NCBI RefSeq assembly: GCF_015350795.1
Contig: NZ_JADKSH010000001.1
Span: 434,461-498,460 of the forward strand
Direction of reading: 5' to 3'
DNA length: 64,000 nt
From: Microbacterium sp. VKM Ac-2870
Lineage (GTDB): Bacteria; Actinomycetota; Actinomycetes; Actinomycetales; Microbacteriaceae
The position numbers and the translations under genes are program-made. This document shows positions 52,801 to 62,190 of this stretch, piece after piece; position 1 is the first letter of the stretch; each line of letters begins with the position of its first letter. Under the pieces are notes generated by a model that did no database searches, was not told the DNA's origin, and saw only the letters and a list, made by a program, of their open reading frames with translations.

Positions 52801-55473
52801 GTGACGGACTCCGCAAAGCCTACCCTCCTCGTCGTGGACGGCCATTCGCTGGCATATCGGGCATTCTTCGCCCTTCCCGTCGACAACTTCACGACCCGCG
52901 ACGGCCAGCACACGAACGGCATCTACGGGTTCCTCTCGATGTTCGTCAACCTCGTCAAGGCAGAGCAACCCACCCACCTGGCCGTGGCCTTCGACACGTC
53001 GCGGCACTCGTTCCGCACCGACGTGTATCCCGAGTACAAGGCGACCCGTTCCGAGTCGCCGGCGGAGTTCAAGGGCCAGATCCCGCTGCTGCAGGAGTGC
53101 CTGGAGGCGATGAACGTCACCGTTCTCACGAAGGAGGGCATCGAGGCCGACGACATCCTCGCCACCCTTGCCACGCAGGGCGCCGCCGAAGGCTACGACG
53201 TGCTCGTCTGCTCCGGCGATCGCGACACCATCCAGCTCGTGACCGACGATGTCACGCTCCTCTACCCGAGCGTGCAGGGCGTCTCGCAGCTCAAGCGCTA
53301 CACGCCCGACGCCGTCGTCGAGAAGTACGGCCTGCCGCCCGCGAACTACCCCGACATCGCCGCCCTCGTCGGTGAGACCAGCGACAACCTCCCGGGCGTT
53401 CCGAAGGTGGGGGAGAAGACCGCGGTCAAGTGGCTGACGCAGTGGGGCACGCTCGACGCACTGCTCGACAACGCGGACAAGATCACGGGCGTGGTCGGGG
53501 GCAACCTGCGCGAGCACCTCGACGACGTACGACGAAACCGCTCGCTGAACGCGCTGCTGCGTGACGTCGAGTTGCCCGTCCAGCCTGTCGATCTCGCCAT
53601 GCGTCCGATCGACGCCCAGGCGGTCCGTGACATCTTCGCCCGCCTCGAGTTCCGCACCCTGCTGCCCCGTGTCTTCGAAGCGGTGGGCGCCGACCCCGAC
53701 GAGGGCGCTGCCGATGCCGCACCCGTTGCGGTCGCCCCCGCGCCGACCGAGCTCGACGCCGCCGCGCTCGGCGCGTGGCTTCCGGCGGTCATCGAGTCCG
53801 CCGAGGCGACGGAGGTCGCGCTGACCCTGGTGACCGAGGGAGGTCTTCCGGTGCGCGTGGGGCTGGCGATCGCCGACGCCGCGGTCGAGGCCGCGTGGAC
53901 GGCAGAGACCGCGGCGGCCCTGACGCCGTGGCTCGAGAGCCCCGCGCCGAAAGTCCTGTCCGACGCGAAAGCGCAGGTGAAGGCGCTGCGACGTGCGGGA
54001 GTGCGGCTGCGCGGGCTCGTGTTCGACCCGATCCTGGCCGGGTGGCTGCTGCGTCCGAGCTTCCCCGACAAGGGGCTGGGCGACCTCGTCGACCGTTACC
54101 TCGATGAGAAGCTCCCCGAGGCCGATCCCACCCAGCTCGTCCCCGAGACCGAAGGCGCGACCCCGGGCCAGCTCTCCTGGTACACCCTGCGCGTCGCCGA
54201 TGCGATGCGCGACGACATCCCGGCATCCGTCGGCCGCGTGCTGAGCGAGATCGAGCTGCCGACCCTCGACACCCTCGCCGACATGGAGCTGGCCGGCGTC
54301 GCCGTCTCGCACGAGAAGCTCTCCGGCTTCTCCGCCGAGCTCGGTGTGCGCGCGGAGAGCGTCGCACAGCTCGCCTACGCGGAGATCGGCCGGGAAGTGA
54401 ACCTCGGCTCGCCCAAGCAGCTGCAGGAGGTGCTGTTCGAGCATCTCGAACTGCCCAAGACCCGCAAGACCAAGACCGGGTACTCCACGGATGCCGCCGT
54501 GCTCGCCGACCTGCAGGAGTCGCATCCGCACCCGTTCCTCGACCTCCTGCTGCAGCACCGCGAGGCGACCAAGCTCCGCCAGATCATCGAGTCGCTGGAC
54601 GCCGCAATCGGCAACGACCGCACCACCGGTGACGACGGACGCATCCACACGACATACGTGCAAACCGGTAGCCAGACGGGACGCCTGTCGAGCACCGACC
54701 CCAACCTGCAGAACATCCCCATCCGCACGGAGGAGTCACGCCGCATCCGCGCTGCCTTCGAAGTCGGCGCCGGATACGAGACTCTGCTGACGGCGGACTA
54801 CTCGCAGATCGAGATGCGCATCATGGCGCACCTGTCCGGCGATGCGGGCCTCATCGAGGCCTTCAACTCAGGCGAAGACCTGCACCGCTTCGTCGGAGCA
54901 CGCGTGTTCGGCGTCGATCCGGCCGAGGTGACACCCGCCATGCGCACCAAGGTCAAGGCCATGAGCTACGGCCTGGTCTATGGGCTCAGCGCCTTCGGGC
55001 TGTCCAAGCAGCTGCGCATCGAGCAGTCCGAGGCGAAGCAGCTGATGACCGAGTACTTCGCGCGGTTCGGCGCCGTGCGCGACTACCTGCGCTCCTCCGT
55101 CGAGCAGGCACGGATCGACGGCTACACCGAAACCATCTTCGGCCGTCGTCGACCGTTCCCCGACCTCGCGAGCCCCAACCGCGTGCTGCGGGAGAACGCC
55201 GAACGCGCGGCGTTGAACGCCCCCATCCAGGGCAGCGCGGCCGACATCATGAAGATCGCGCTCTTCCGCATCCACGATGAGTTCCGCGCCCAGGGCGTGG
55301 CCTCACGGGTTCTGTTGCAGATCCACGACGAACTCGTGGTCGAGGTCGCGCCCGGGGAATGGGACACCGTTGAGCGGATCGTGCACGACCGCATGGGGGA
55401 TGCCGCTGAGTTGTCGGTTCCCCTCGATGTGCAGATCGGCCGCGGGGAGAACTGGGACATCGCCGGGCACTGA
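52801..55473 (+). CDS. polA: DNA polymerase I
   Basis: PolA fills gaps and removes RNA primers. The 890 residues hold a 5'-nuclease domain (LLVVDGHSLAYRAFFALP, EADDILATLA, SGDRDTIQL, GETSDNLPGVPKVG). A 3'-5' exonuclease-like domain follows that lacks the usual DxE and other acidic residues (ALTLVTEGG), so proofreading is probably absent. The polymerase domain has TGRLSSTDPNLQNIPIRTEE, LLTADYSQIEMRIMAHLSGD and QIHDELVVEVAP. The GTG start follows the promoter geometry. This organisation is typical for actinobacterial PolA. Confidence 0.97.
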   Translation: MTDSAKPTLLVVDGHSLAYRAFFALPVDNFTTRDGQHTNGIYGFLSMFVNLVKAEQPTHLAVAFDTSRHSFRTDVYPEYKATRSESPAEFKGQIPLLQECLEAMNVTVLTKEGIEADDILATLATQGAAEGYDVLVCSGDRDTIQLVTDDVTLLYPSVQGVSQLKRYTPDAVVEKYGLPPANYPDIAALVGETSDNLPGVPKVGEKTAVKWLTQWGTLDALLDNADKITGVVGGNLREHLDDVRRNRSLNALLRDVELPVQPVDLAMRPIDAQAVRDIFARLEFRTLLPRVFEAVGADPDEGAADAAPVAVAPAPTELDAAALGAWLPAVIESAEATEVALTLVTEGGLPVRVGLAIADAAVEAAWTAETAAALTPWLESPAPKVLSDAKAQVKALRRAGVRLRGLVFDPILAGWLLRPSFPDKGLGDLVDRYLDEKLPEADPTQLVPETEGATPGQLSWYTLRVADAMRDDIPASVGRVLSEIELPTLDTLADMELAGVAVSHEKLSGFSAELGVRAESVAQLAYAEIGREVNLGSPKQLQEVLFEHLELPKTRKTKTGYSTDAAVLADLQESHPHPFLDLLLQHREATKLRQIIESLDAAIGNDRTTGDDGRIHTTYVQTGSQTGRLSSTDPNLQNIPIRTEESRRIRAAFEVGAGYETLLTADYSQIEMRIMAHLSGDAGLIEAFNSGEDLHRFVGARVFGVDPAEVTPAMRTKVKAMSYGLVYGLSAFGLSKQLRIEQSEAKQLMTEYFARFGAVRDYLRSSVEQARIDGYTETIFGRRRPFPDLASPNRVLRENAERAALNAPIQGSAADIMKIALFRIHDEFRAQGVASRVLLQIHDELVVEVAPGEWDTVERIVHDRMGDAAELSVPLDVQIGRGENWDIAGH

Positions 55474-55504
55474 TCGTCGGCCCACGCGCGCCCCGCGTCG
55501 GGAT

Positions 55505-55510
55505 TAGGCT
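55505..55510 (+). promoter_or_regulatory. Leaderless promoter -10 of the DUF885 gene
   Basis: TAGGCT is followed by six bases and ATG 55517. Confidence 0.6.
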
Positions 55511-55516
55511 CGAAGA

Positions 55517-57193
55517 ATGACTGACTCCCCGCGCACCCCCACGTCGATCGACGCGATCGCCGAGGCATGGGTCGACACCTCTGCTGAGCTCTCCCCAGGC
55601 CTGGCCACCTACATCGGTCGCTTCGAGCACAACGGCCGGATCGACGATCTTTCCCCCGCCGGCACCGCCGCCCGCGTGGAGGCCACGCGGGCGACGCTCG
55701 CGGCGCTGGAAGCCGCCGAGCCCGTCGACGACGTCGACCTCGTCACCAAGGCCGACCTCGTCGGCGACCTGCAGCTCTCGCTCGCCCTCCACGAGGCGGG
55801 CGCCCACCTTCGCGATGTGAACGTCATCGCGTCGCCGGCGCAGGAACTGCGCAACGTGTTCGACCTCATGCCCACCGACACGGTCGAGGACTGGACCGTG
55901 ATCGCCACCCGCCTGTCGGCGATTCCAGAGGCGATCGGCGGCTACATCGAGACCCTGCGCGAGGGCATCGCGACCGGCGTCGTCCCCGCGCGCCGTCAGG
56001 TCACCGAGGTCGCCGCCCAGATCCGCCGATACACCGCCGACAACGGTTTCTTCGCGACGTTCGCGGCCGATGCCGCGCCCGTCGAGGGCCAACTGCCGGC
56101 ATCGCTGGCGAAGACGCTATCCGACAACGCCGGAGCCGCCCGCGTCGCCTACGACCACCTGGCGAACTTCCTGCGCACTGACCTCGCCCCCGTGGCATCC
56201 GAGGACGACGCCGTGGGGCGCGAGCTCTACGCCTTGCACTCGCGGAGCTTCCTCGGCGCCGAGATCGACCTCGACGAGACCTACGAATGGGGCCTCCAGG
56301 AGCTCGCACGGATGGTCGCAGAGCAGGAGTCGATCGCGAACGAGATCCTCCCGGGCGCAAGCGTGGAGGAGGCGGTCGCCTTCCTGGAGAACGACGAATC
56401 GCGAAAGCTCCGCGGCACGGCAGCACTGCAGGAGTGGATGCAAGCCACCAGCGACCGTGCGGTCGCAGAACTCGGCAAGACCCACTTCGACATCCCCGAG
56501 CCGATCCGTCGGCTCGAGTGCATGATCGCCCCCACCAATGAGGGCGGCATCTACTACACCGGTCCCACCGACGACTTCTCCCGCCCGGGACGCATGTGGT
56601 GGTCGGTGCCGGAGGGCGTCGATTCCTTCGACACGTGGCGCGAACTCACGACGGTCTATCACGAGGGCGTTCCCGGTCACCACCTGCAGATCGCGCAGGC
56701 CGTGTACAACCGCGCCGAGCTGAACTCGTGGCGACGTCTGCTGGCGGGCTCGAGCGGTCACGCCGAGGGCTGGGCACTGTATGCGGAACGTCTCATGGAG
56801 CAGCTCGGCTACCTCGACGACCCCGCCGACCGGCTGGGCATGCTCGACGGCCAGCGCATGCGCGCCGCGCGCGTAGTGCTCGACATCGGCGTGCACCTGG
56901 GCAAGCCGCGGCCCGACGGCGAGGGCATCTGGGACGCGGACTTCGCGCTCGAGTTCATGCGCCGCAACGTGAACATGTCGGACGAGTTCATCCAGTTCGA
57001 GGTGAACCGCTACCTCGGGTGGCCGGGACAGGCGCCGTCGTACAAGGTCGGCCAGCGCATCTGGGAGCAGATCCGCGACGAAACCGCCCAGCGCGAGGGC
57101 GACGAATTCGACATCAAGCGTTTCCACATGCGTGCGCTGCGCCTGGGCGGGGTCGGACTCGACACGCTGCGGATGGCCCTCGCACAGGGCTGA
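55517..57193 (+). CDS. DUF885 family protein (peptidase-like)
   Basis: The 558-residue, mostly helical protein carries the family motif HEGVPGHH (382-389), a gluzincin-like zinc-binding signature, followed by GHAEGWALYAERLMEQLGY with a probable third ligand. DUF885 proteins resemble M3/M32-type metallopeptidases, but most are uncharacterised. No signal peptide is seen, so a cytoplasmic oligopeptidase role is the best guess. It follows polA with a 43-base gap and its own promoter. The LLM oxidoreductase gene starts 22 bases after its stop. Confidence 0.82.
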   Translation: MTDSPRTPTSIDAIAEAWVDTSAELSPGLATYIGRFEHNGRIDDLSPAGTAARVEATRATLAALEAAEPVDDVDLVTKADLVGDLQLSLALHEAGAHLRDVNVIASPAQELRNVFDLMPTDTVEDWTVIATRLSAIPEAIGGYIETLREGIATGVVPARRQVTEVAAQIRRYTADNGFFATFAADAAPVEGQLPASLAKTLSDNAGAARVAYDHLANFLRTDLAPVASEDDAVGRELYALHSRSFLGAEIDLDETYEWGLQELARMVAEQESIANEILPGASVEEAVAFLENDESRKLRGTAALQEWMQATSDRAVAELGKTHFDIPEPIRRLECMIAPTNEGGIYYTGPTDDFSRPGRMWWSVPEGVDSFDTWRELTTVYHEGVPGHHLQIAQAVYNRAELNSWRRLLAGSSGHAEGWALYAERLMEQLGYLDDPADRLGMLDGQRMRAARVVLDIGVHLGKPRPDGEGIWDADFALEFMRRNVNMSDEFIQFEVNRYLGWPGQAPSYKVGQRIWEQIRDETAQREGDEFDIKRFHMRALRLGGVGLDTLRMALAQG

Positions 57194-57215
57194 TCGGAAT
57201 GCGCGGGACCGCTCG

Positions 57216-58265
57216 ATGGTTCTCATTCACATGAATGCACAACTGGGTCTGGACACTTTCGGCGATGTGACCGTCGGCGACGACGGCGAACGCCTCAGCG
57301 ACGCACAGACGATCCGCGACATCGTCGATCAGGCGGTTCTTGCAGATCAGGTCGGGCTGTCGTTCTTCGGGGTGGGGGAGCACCACCGCCACGAGTTCGC
57401 CGTCTCCAGTCCTGAGCTTGTGCTGGCGGCGGCGGCGGCCCGTACCGAGAACATCCATCTCGGTACGGCCGTCACGGTTCTCTCCAGCGACGACCCGGTG
57501 CGTGTGTATGAGCGCTTCGCGACGCTCGACGCCCTGTCGTCCGGCCGCGCCGAGGTGATCCTCGGCCGCGGCTCGTTCATCGAATCGTTCCCTCTGTTCG
57601 GCTACGACCTGAGTGACTACGAGGTTCTCTTCGAAGAGAAGCTCGACCTCTTCTCGCAGCTTCTCACCGAGAAGCCGGTCACCTGGCAGGGCGCCACCCG
57701 GTCGGCGCTGAACGCGGCCGACGTCTATCCGAAGACCGAGAACGGCATTCGCGCCTGGGTGGGCGTGGGTGGCTCGCCCGAGTCGGTGGTGCGGACGGCG
57801 AAGTACGGCTACGGGCTCATGCTGGCCATCATCGGTGGCTCCGCGGAGCGCTTCCGCCCCTACGTCGACCTCTACCACCGTTCTCTGGCGTCGTTCGGCC
57901 ACACCGATCCGATGCCGGTCGGTGTGCACTCGCCCGGACACATCGCCGACACGGATGCCGACGCGTGGGAGGAGCTGTATCCCGCGATGGCGGCCAATCG
58001 CGATGCGATCGGCGCCGAGCGGGGATGGCCACCCTACAACCGCCTCCAGTTCCAGCACGACATCGGCCCGGAAGGCGCCGTATACGCCGGATCGCCGGAG
58101 ACCGTCGCGCGGAAGATCGCCGCGACCGTCAAGACGCTGGGCGCGACACGCTTCGATCTCAAGTACGCAAACGGAACCATGTCGCACGGCAAGCTGATGC
58201 ACTCCATCGAGCTGTACGGCACAAAGGTCGCACCCTTGGTGTCGGAGATGCTCGCGGCATCCTGA
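57216..58265 (+). CDS. LLM-class flavin-dependent oxidoreductase
   Basis: The roughly 350-residue product is a luciferase-like TIM barrel: AQLGLDTFGDVTVGDDGERL, FFGVGEHHRHEFAVSSPELV, RTENIHLGTAVTVLSSDDPV, GRAEVILGRGSFIESFPLFG, GSPESVVRTAKYGYGLM and AGSPETVARKI. Such enzymes use FMN or F420; the cofactor is not obvious here. The substrate is unknown. The start is ATG 57216 or 57231. The first has GGGA eight bases upstream, while the second gives an N-terminus closer to the family. The longer one is listed. Confidence 0.85.
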   Translation: MVLIHMNAQLGLDTFGDVTVGDDGERLSDAQTIRDIVDQAVLADQVGLSFFGVGEHHRHEFAVSSPELVLAAAAARTENIHLGTAVTVLSSDDPVRVYERFATLDALSSGRAEVILGRGSFIESFPLFGYDLSDYEVLFEEKLDLFSQLLTEKPVTWQGATRSALNAADVYPKTENGIRAWVGVGGSPESVVRTAKYGYGLMLAIIGGSAERFRPYVDLYHRSLASFGHTDPMPVGVHSPGHIADTDADAWEELYPAMAANRDAIGAERGWPPYNRLQFQHDIGPEGAVYAGSPETVARKIAATVKTLGATRFDLKYANGTMSHGKLMHSIELYGTKVAPLVSEMLAAS

Positions 58266-58266
58266 G

Positions 58267-58272
58267 TAGCAT
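58267..58272 (+). promoter_or_regulatory. Leaderless promoter -10 of the first MFS gene
   Basis: TAGCAT is followed by six bases and ATG 58279. Confidence 0.6.
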
Positions 58273-58278
58273 TCAGCC

Positions 58279-59661
58279 ATGACGGATGCCGCGTCGCGCT
58301 CATATGCCGACAGCTCTCCTGCAGTGCCGGACGCCACGGGTGTCGGGGAGCGGCTGGACGCCACCGCATTCAGCCGTGCGCACCTGAGGGTGCTGACGGG
58401 CTCGGGCCTCGGCTGGGCCCTGGATGCGATGGACGTCGGACTGGTGTCGTTCGTGCTCACGGCGTTGATCGCGCAGTGGTCGCTGACGGGGGAGCAGGCC
58501 TCGTGGATCGCGTCGGCGGGCTTTGTGGGCATGGCGATCGGCGCGAGTCTCGGCGGCTTGCTCGCCGATCGCTTCGGGCGACGCTCGGTGTTCGCGCTGA
58601 CGCTTCTCGTGTACGGAATCGCGACCGGAGCGAGCGCCCTCGCGGGTGGCCTGGCTGTGCTCATCGCGCTGCGCGTGGTCGTGGGGCTTGGGCTCGGTGC
58701 GGAGCTGCCGGTGGCGAGCACCTACGTCAGCGAGATCGCCCCCGCGCGCATGCGGGGCCGACTGATCGTGATCCTCGAGGCGTTCTGGGCCGTCGGCTGG
58801 ACCGCAGCGGCTCTGATCGGCTTCTTCGTCATCCCGGCGTCCGCGGACGGGTGGCGATGGGCGTTCGCCCTCGGCGCTGTGCCTGCGGCGTATGCGCTCC
58901 TCGTCCGTTGGGGTCTTCCCGAGTCTCCACGCTGGCTTCTGCGCCGAGGGCGCGCCACCGAGGCTGATGCCGTCACGGCCACGTTTGAGTCGTCGCAGGC
59001 GATCGGTGGAAGCTCGCTCCGACACGCCCCGACCCGGACGGCCGCGGGTGTGACCCTCGTGAGCGGGGGAGTGCGCGCCCTGTGGTCGCCGGAGTTCCGC
59101 CTGCGTACCGGAGCGCTGTGGATCGTCTGGTTCTGCGTGAACTTCGCGTACTACGGGGCGTTCATCTGGATGCCGACCATCCTCTTCTCGCAGGGATACG
59201 ACCTGGTGAAGTCGTTCAGGTTCACCCTGATCATCACTCTGGCCCAACTGCCCGGGTATGCGGTGGCGGCGTGGCTGATCGAAGTATGGGGGCGTCGCCT
59301 CACGCTCTCGATCTTCCTCGCCGGGTCGGCGGCCGCGGCGATCGCGTTCGGCACTGCCTCGGGCGAGGGCATGATCATCGGCGCGGGAATGGCGCTGTCA
59401 TTCTTCAACCTCGGCGCCTGGGGCGCACTGTACGCCGTGACGCCGGAGTCCTATCCGACTTCCCTGCGCGCCACAGGCGCGGGGTGGGCGGCGGGCATCG
59501 GTCGGATCGCGTCGATCGTCGCCCCGCTGAGCGTACCGCCGCTGCTGCACTCCGGCGGCGCCCCGTTGCTCTTCGTCGTCTTCGCGGCGTTCTTCGTCAT
59601 CGCCGCGGCAGGCGCGTGGGGACTGGCCGACCACCGCGGCACCGCGCTCGACGACCGCTGA
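58279..59661 (+). CDS. MFS transporter, sugar/aromatic-acid symporter type
   Basis: The 460-residue protein has 12 predicted membrane segments. It shows the MFS motif GGLLADRFGRRSVFAL after helix 2, the helix-4/5 region LGLGAELPVASTYVSEIAPARMRGR and PESYPTSLRATGAGWAAGIGR in the second half. The PARMRGR and PESYPTSLRATG motifs are typical of the metabolite:H+ symporter and sugar porter families. The substrate is unknown. It follows the LLM oxidoreductase by 13 bases but has its own -10, so functional linkage is only possible. Confidence 0.85.
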   Translation: MTDAASRSYADSSPAVPDATGVGERLDATAFSRAHLRVLTGSGLGWALDAMDVGLVSFVLTALIAQWSLTGEQASWIASAGFVGMAIGASLGGLLADRFGRRSVFALTLLVYGIATGASALAGGLAVLIALRVVVGLGLGAELPVASTYVSEIAPARMRGRLIVILEAFWAVGWTAAALIGFFVIPASADGWRWAFALGAVPAAYALLVRWGLPESPRWLLRRGRATEADAVTATFESSQAIGGSSLRHAPTRTAAGVTLVSGGVRALWSPEFRLRTGALWIVWFCVNFAYYGAFIWMPTILFSQGYDLVKSFRFTLIITLAQLPGYAVAAWLIEVWGRRLTLSIFLAGSAAAAIAFGTASGEGMIIGAGMALSFFNLGAWGALYAVTPESYPTSLRATGAGWAAGIGRIASIVAPLSVPPLLHSGGAPLLFVVFAAFFVIAAAGAWGLADHRGTALDDR

Positions 59662-59704
59662 CGGCGGCATCCGCTGGGCGAGCTTTGACGTCGAATGGTC
59701 GGCG

Positions 59705-59710
59705 TAGGCT
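59705..59710 (+). promoter_or_regulatory. Leaderless promoter -10 of the SGNH hydrolase gene
   Basis: TAGGCT is followed by six bases and ATG 59717. Confidence 0.6.
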
Positions 59711-59716
59711 GGGCGG

Positions 59717-60478
59717 ATGGCAGCGGTGCGTTTCGTGACGATCGGCGACTCGTTCACGGAAGGTGTCGGTGACGAACTGCCCGACGGTCGCGTGCGCGGA
59801 TGGGCGGACCTCACCGCCCAAGGGTGGGCCGACTCGCGAGGCGAGGCCATTCAGTACGCGAACCTCGCGATCCGCGGCAAGCTCGTGTGGCCTATCGTCG
59901 CGCAGCAACTGGAACCCGCGCTCGCGCTGAAGCCCACTCACCTGTCGTTCAACGGCGGCGGAAACGACATGCTGCGTCCGCGCACCTCCATCGCCCATAT
60001 CGCCGACGCCTTCAGCCAGGTGCTCCGCCGCTGTGATGAGGAAGGCGTGACGCTCATACTGCTCTCGGGCGCGAATCCGTCGGCACAGTTGCCGATGGGA
60101 CGGTTGATCCAGCGTCGGGGCGACGAGATGTCGGCCGCCGTCGTGTCGCGCGTCGCCGAGCGCGACGACGTCATCCGTGCCCTCAACTGGCCCGATGCCG
60201 AGCTCTCCGACCCGTCGTTCTGGTCACAAGATCGCCTGCACATGAACAGCCGCGGCCATCACCGTGTCGCCGCGCGGGTGCTGGAGGCGCTCGGCGAGCG
60301 AGTACCCGACGGATGGTGGTCGATGCCGATGCTCCCCGACGCAGTGCGACTCGCGCAGCGCGAGTATATGCGCGCGCACCTCGGACCGTGGGTGCGACGC
60401 CGACTGACCGGCACCTCGTCGGGCGACGGTCGGAGCCCGAAGTTCGGCGGCGGCTGGACCGAGATCTCACCGCGCTAG
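59717..60478 (+). CDS. SGNH/GDSL-type hydrolase
   Basis: The 253-residue product has block I FVTIGDSFTEG with the nucleophile S12, block III FNGGGNDM, and block V D172-R-L-H175, completing the Ser-Asp-His triad. SGNH enzymes hydrolyse esters of lipids, carbohydrates or acyl-CoA. No signal peptide is present, so it is probably cytoplasmic. The C-terminal 80 residues, rich in Arg and Trp, are more variable. The specific substrate is unknown. Confidence 0.88.
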   Translation: MAAVRFVTIGDSFTEGVGDELPDGRVRGWADLTAQGWADSRGEAIQYANLAIRGKLVWPIVAQQLEPALALKPTHLSFNGGGNDMLRPRTSIAHIADAFSQVLRRCDEEGVTLILLSGANPSAQLPMGRLIQRRGDEMSAAVVSRVAERDDVIRALNWPDAELSDPSFWSQDRLHMNSRGHHRVAARVLEALGERVPDGWWSMPMLPDAVRLAQREYMRAHLGPWVRRRLTGTSSGDGRSPKFGGGWTEISPR

Positions 60479-60570
60479 CGCGACGTCGACGGCGCTGTCA
60501 AGGGCTTGGACCCACGCACCGCGGCGAGCACGATGGGGTCGTCCCATTTCCTCTGCAAGGAGACGCACTC

Positions 60571-60828
60571 ATGAGTATCGGAGCAGGCATCGCGCTTTTC
60601 GTGATCGGGGCGATTCTGGTTTTCGCCGTCGACGTCGACGTGCCGTACGTCGACCTCGACACCGTCGGCTACATCCTCATGGGTGCAGGCGTGCTGATCT
60701 TCGTCATCGGGCTCGTCCTCATGCTGCGCCGCCGCTCGACGCAGCAGATCACGCGCACCCTCGAGCCGGGTGTGGGGGAGCGGGTCACCCAGACCGAGTC
60801 GCGCACATCCGGTGACGGCACCGTCTGA
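60571..60828 (+). CDS. DUF6458 family small membrane protein
   Basis: The 85-residue product has two membrane helices: GAGIALFVIGAILVFAV and ILMGAGVLIFVIGLVLML. Between them lies the short conserved loop DVDVPYVDLDTVGY. A polar tail follows. This matches the small actinobacterial DUF6458 family of unknown function. ATG 60571 follows AAGGAGA with a seven-base spacer. Upstream, TTGGAC (60506-60511) and CACGAT (60529-60534) at 17-base spacing are a weak promoter candidate. It is convergent with the MFS gene, only nine bases apart. Confidence 0.8.
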   Translation: MSIGAGIALFVIGAILVFAVDVDVPYVDLDTVGYILMGAGVLIFVIGLVLMLRRRSTQQITRTLEPGVGERVTQTESRTSGDGTV

Positions 60829-60837
60829 GCCGTTCGT

Positions 60838-62178
60838 TCACTCCGCTGTACGCGGTCGCCGGGGGGCGTCCATCCCCAGCAGCACGCGCGTCTTCCGACG
60901 CTCGATCACGATGAACGTCCAGCCGAGGGCCCACAGCGGCACTTGCGCGAGGAACGCCAGCCGGAAGGCGTCCAGGCGATAGGTGTCGGGAGTGCCGGCG
61001 CCCTGGAGGTCCAGGGCGATGCCGATCGCGAAGATCGCGATCAGGGCCGCCAGGAACCCGCCGACGTTCGTGATCCCGGTCGCCGTGCTCAAGCGATGAG
61101 CGGGGTTGTGGGTGCGCGCATGGTCGAAGGCGATCATCGACGCGGGGCCGCCCATCGCGAGCGCGACGGCGAGGCCGTAGAGCATCCACAGGGGAGCGGG
61201 CCCCGGCCACGCTATGACGGCCGTCCAGGCGACGAGCTGCGTCGCGACGGCCGGCAGCACGAGCGCGCGCGAGCGACGATGGGGAATGCGCCGCGAGATG
61301 TCGCCCATGATCGGCCCCAGAGCCATGCCCACGAGCACGTACGTCGAGAGCACTCCCGCGGACTGCGCGGGGCTGAGGCCCTCGCCAGCGGTCAAGAACG
61401 GCGTTCCCCACAGCAGGACGAACGCCGTTCCCGCGAACGGCGCGGTGAAGTGCGACCAGAACGCGAGTCGCGTGCCCGGGTGCGCCCAGGCAGCTCGGAT
61501 GCCGACGCCGGTGTCGATCGATGAGCGCACCACTCTGATCGCACCGGTGTTCGTATCGACCGAGACGTCGGCGTGCACCTGCGGCGGGTGGTTGCGGATG
61601 ACGGCCCAGACGAGGATGCCGAAGAGGACGCAGAGACCGGCGATGCCGCCGAACACGATCTCCCAGCTGGTGAGGTGCAGCAGCGCGGCCAGGGGAGCCA
61701 GAGCGAGCAGCTGACCCGCCTGGCCGACCAGGCCCGTGAGCTGACTCATGAGTGGGCCGCGCTGTGCGGGGAACCAGGTCGCGACCAGGCGCAACACGCC
61801 GGGGAAGATGGCGGCGTCACCGGCGCCCAGCAACATCCGCGCGAAGATCGCGACGCCGACGCTGGGGGAGAAGGCGAGGGTGAGCTGTCCGGCAGCCATG
61901 AGCAGCATGCCGATGGTCATGATCGGACGGGCGCCGTAGCGATCGAGGAGCAGGCCGATCGGGATCTGCATGCCGCCGTACACCGCGAGCTGGACGACCG
62001 CGAACATCGAGAGGGTCGCGGCATCCGCACCGAAACGCTGGGCGGTATCGACGCCCACCGCCGAGAGCGAACTGCGGTTGATCACCGCCAGCATGTAGGC
62101 CGCGACCGCGACACCCCAGATGAGCCACGCGCGGTAGTCCGGTCCCGTTGACGCAGGGGAGGGGCGCGCGGCGGTCAC
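60838..62178 (-). CDS. MFS transporter (second)
   Basis: The 446-residue protein has 12 membrane segments. It starts with WLIWGVAVAAYMLAVINRSS. The MFS motif IGLLLDRYGARPIMTIG lies after helix 2, and MLLGAGDAAIFPGVLRLVATWFPAQRGPLMSQ in helices 4-5 resembles anion:cation and related symporters. The central loop is about 40 residues. The substrate is unknown. The GTG start is set by TAGCGT six bases upstream on the minus strand; that hexamer begins with the TAG stop of the DUF2087 gene. Confidence 0.85.
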   Translation of the reverse strand: MTAARPSPASTGPDYRAWLIWGVAVAAYMLAVINRSSLSAVGVDTAQRFGADAATLSMFAVVQLAVYGGMQIPIGLLLDRYGARPIMTIGMLLMAAGQLTLAFSPSVGVAIFARMLLGAGDAAIFPGVLRLVATWFPAQRGPLMSQLTGLVGQAGQLLALAPLAALLHLTSWEIVFGGIAGLCVLFGILVWAVIRNHPPQVHADVSVDTNTGAIRVVRSSIDTGVGIRAAWAHPGTRLAFWSHFTAPFAGTAFVLLWGTPFLTAGEGLSPAQSAGVLSTYVLVGMALGPIMGDISRRIPHRRSRALVLPAVATQLVAWTAVIAWPGPAPLWMLYGLAVALAMGGPASMIAFDHARTHNPAHRLSTATGITNVGGFLAALIAIFAIGIALDLQGAGTPDTYRLDAFRLAFLAQVPLWALGWTFIVIERRKTRVLLGMDAPRRPRTAE

Positions 62179-62184
62179 CGTTCC

Positions 62185-62190
62185 ACGCTA
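62185..62190 (-). promoter_or_regulatory. Leaderless promoter -10 of the second MFS gene, overlapping a stop codon
   Basis: On the minus strand TAGCGT is followed by six bases and GTG at 62178. Its first three bases are the DUF2087 stop codon. Confidence 0.55.

Noticed and set aside
60531..60545. ATGGG/CCCAT inverted repeat before the DUF6458 gene
   Set aside because: Five-base arms are too short to stand out in this composition.
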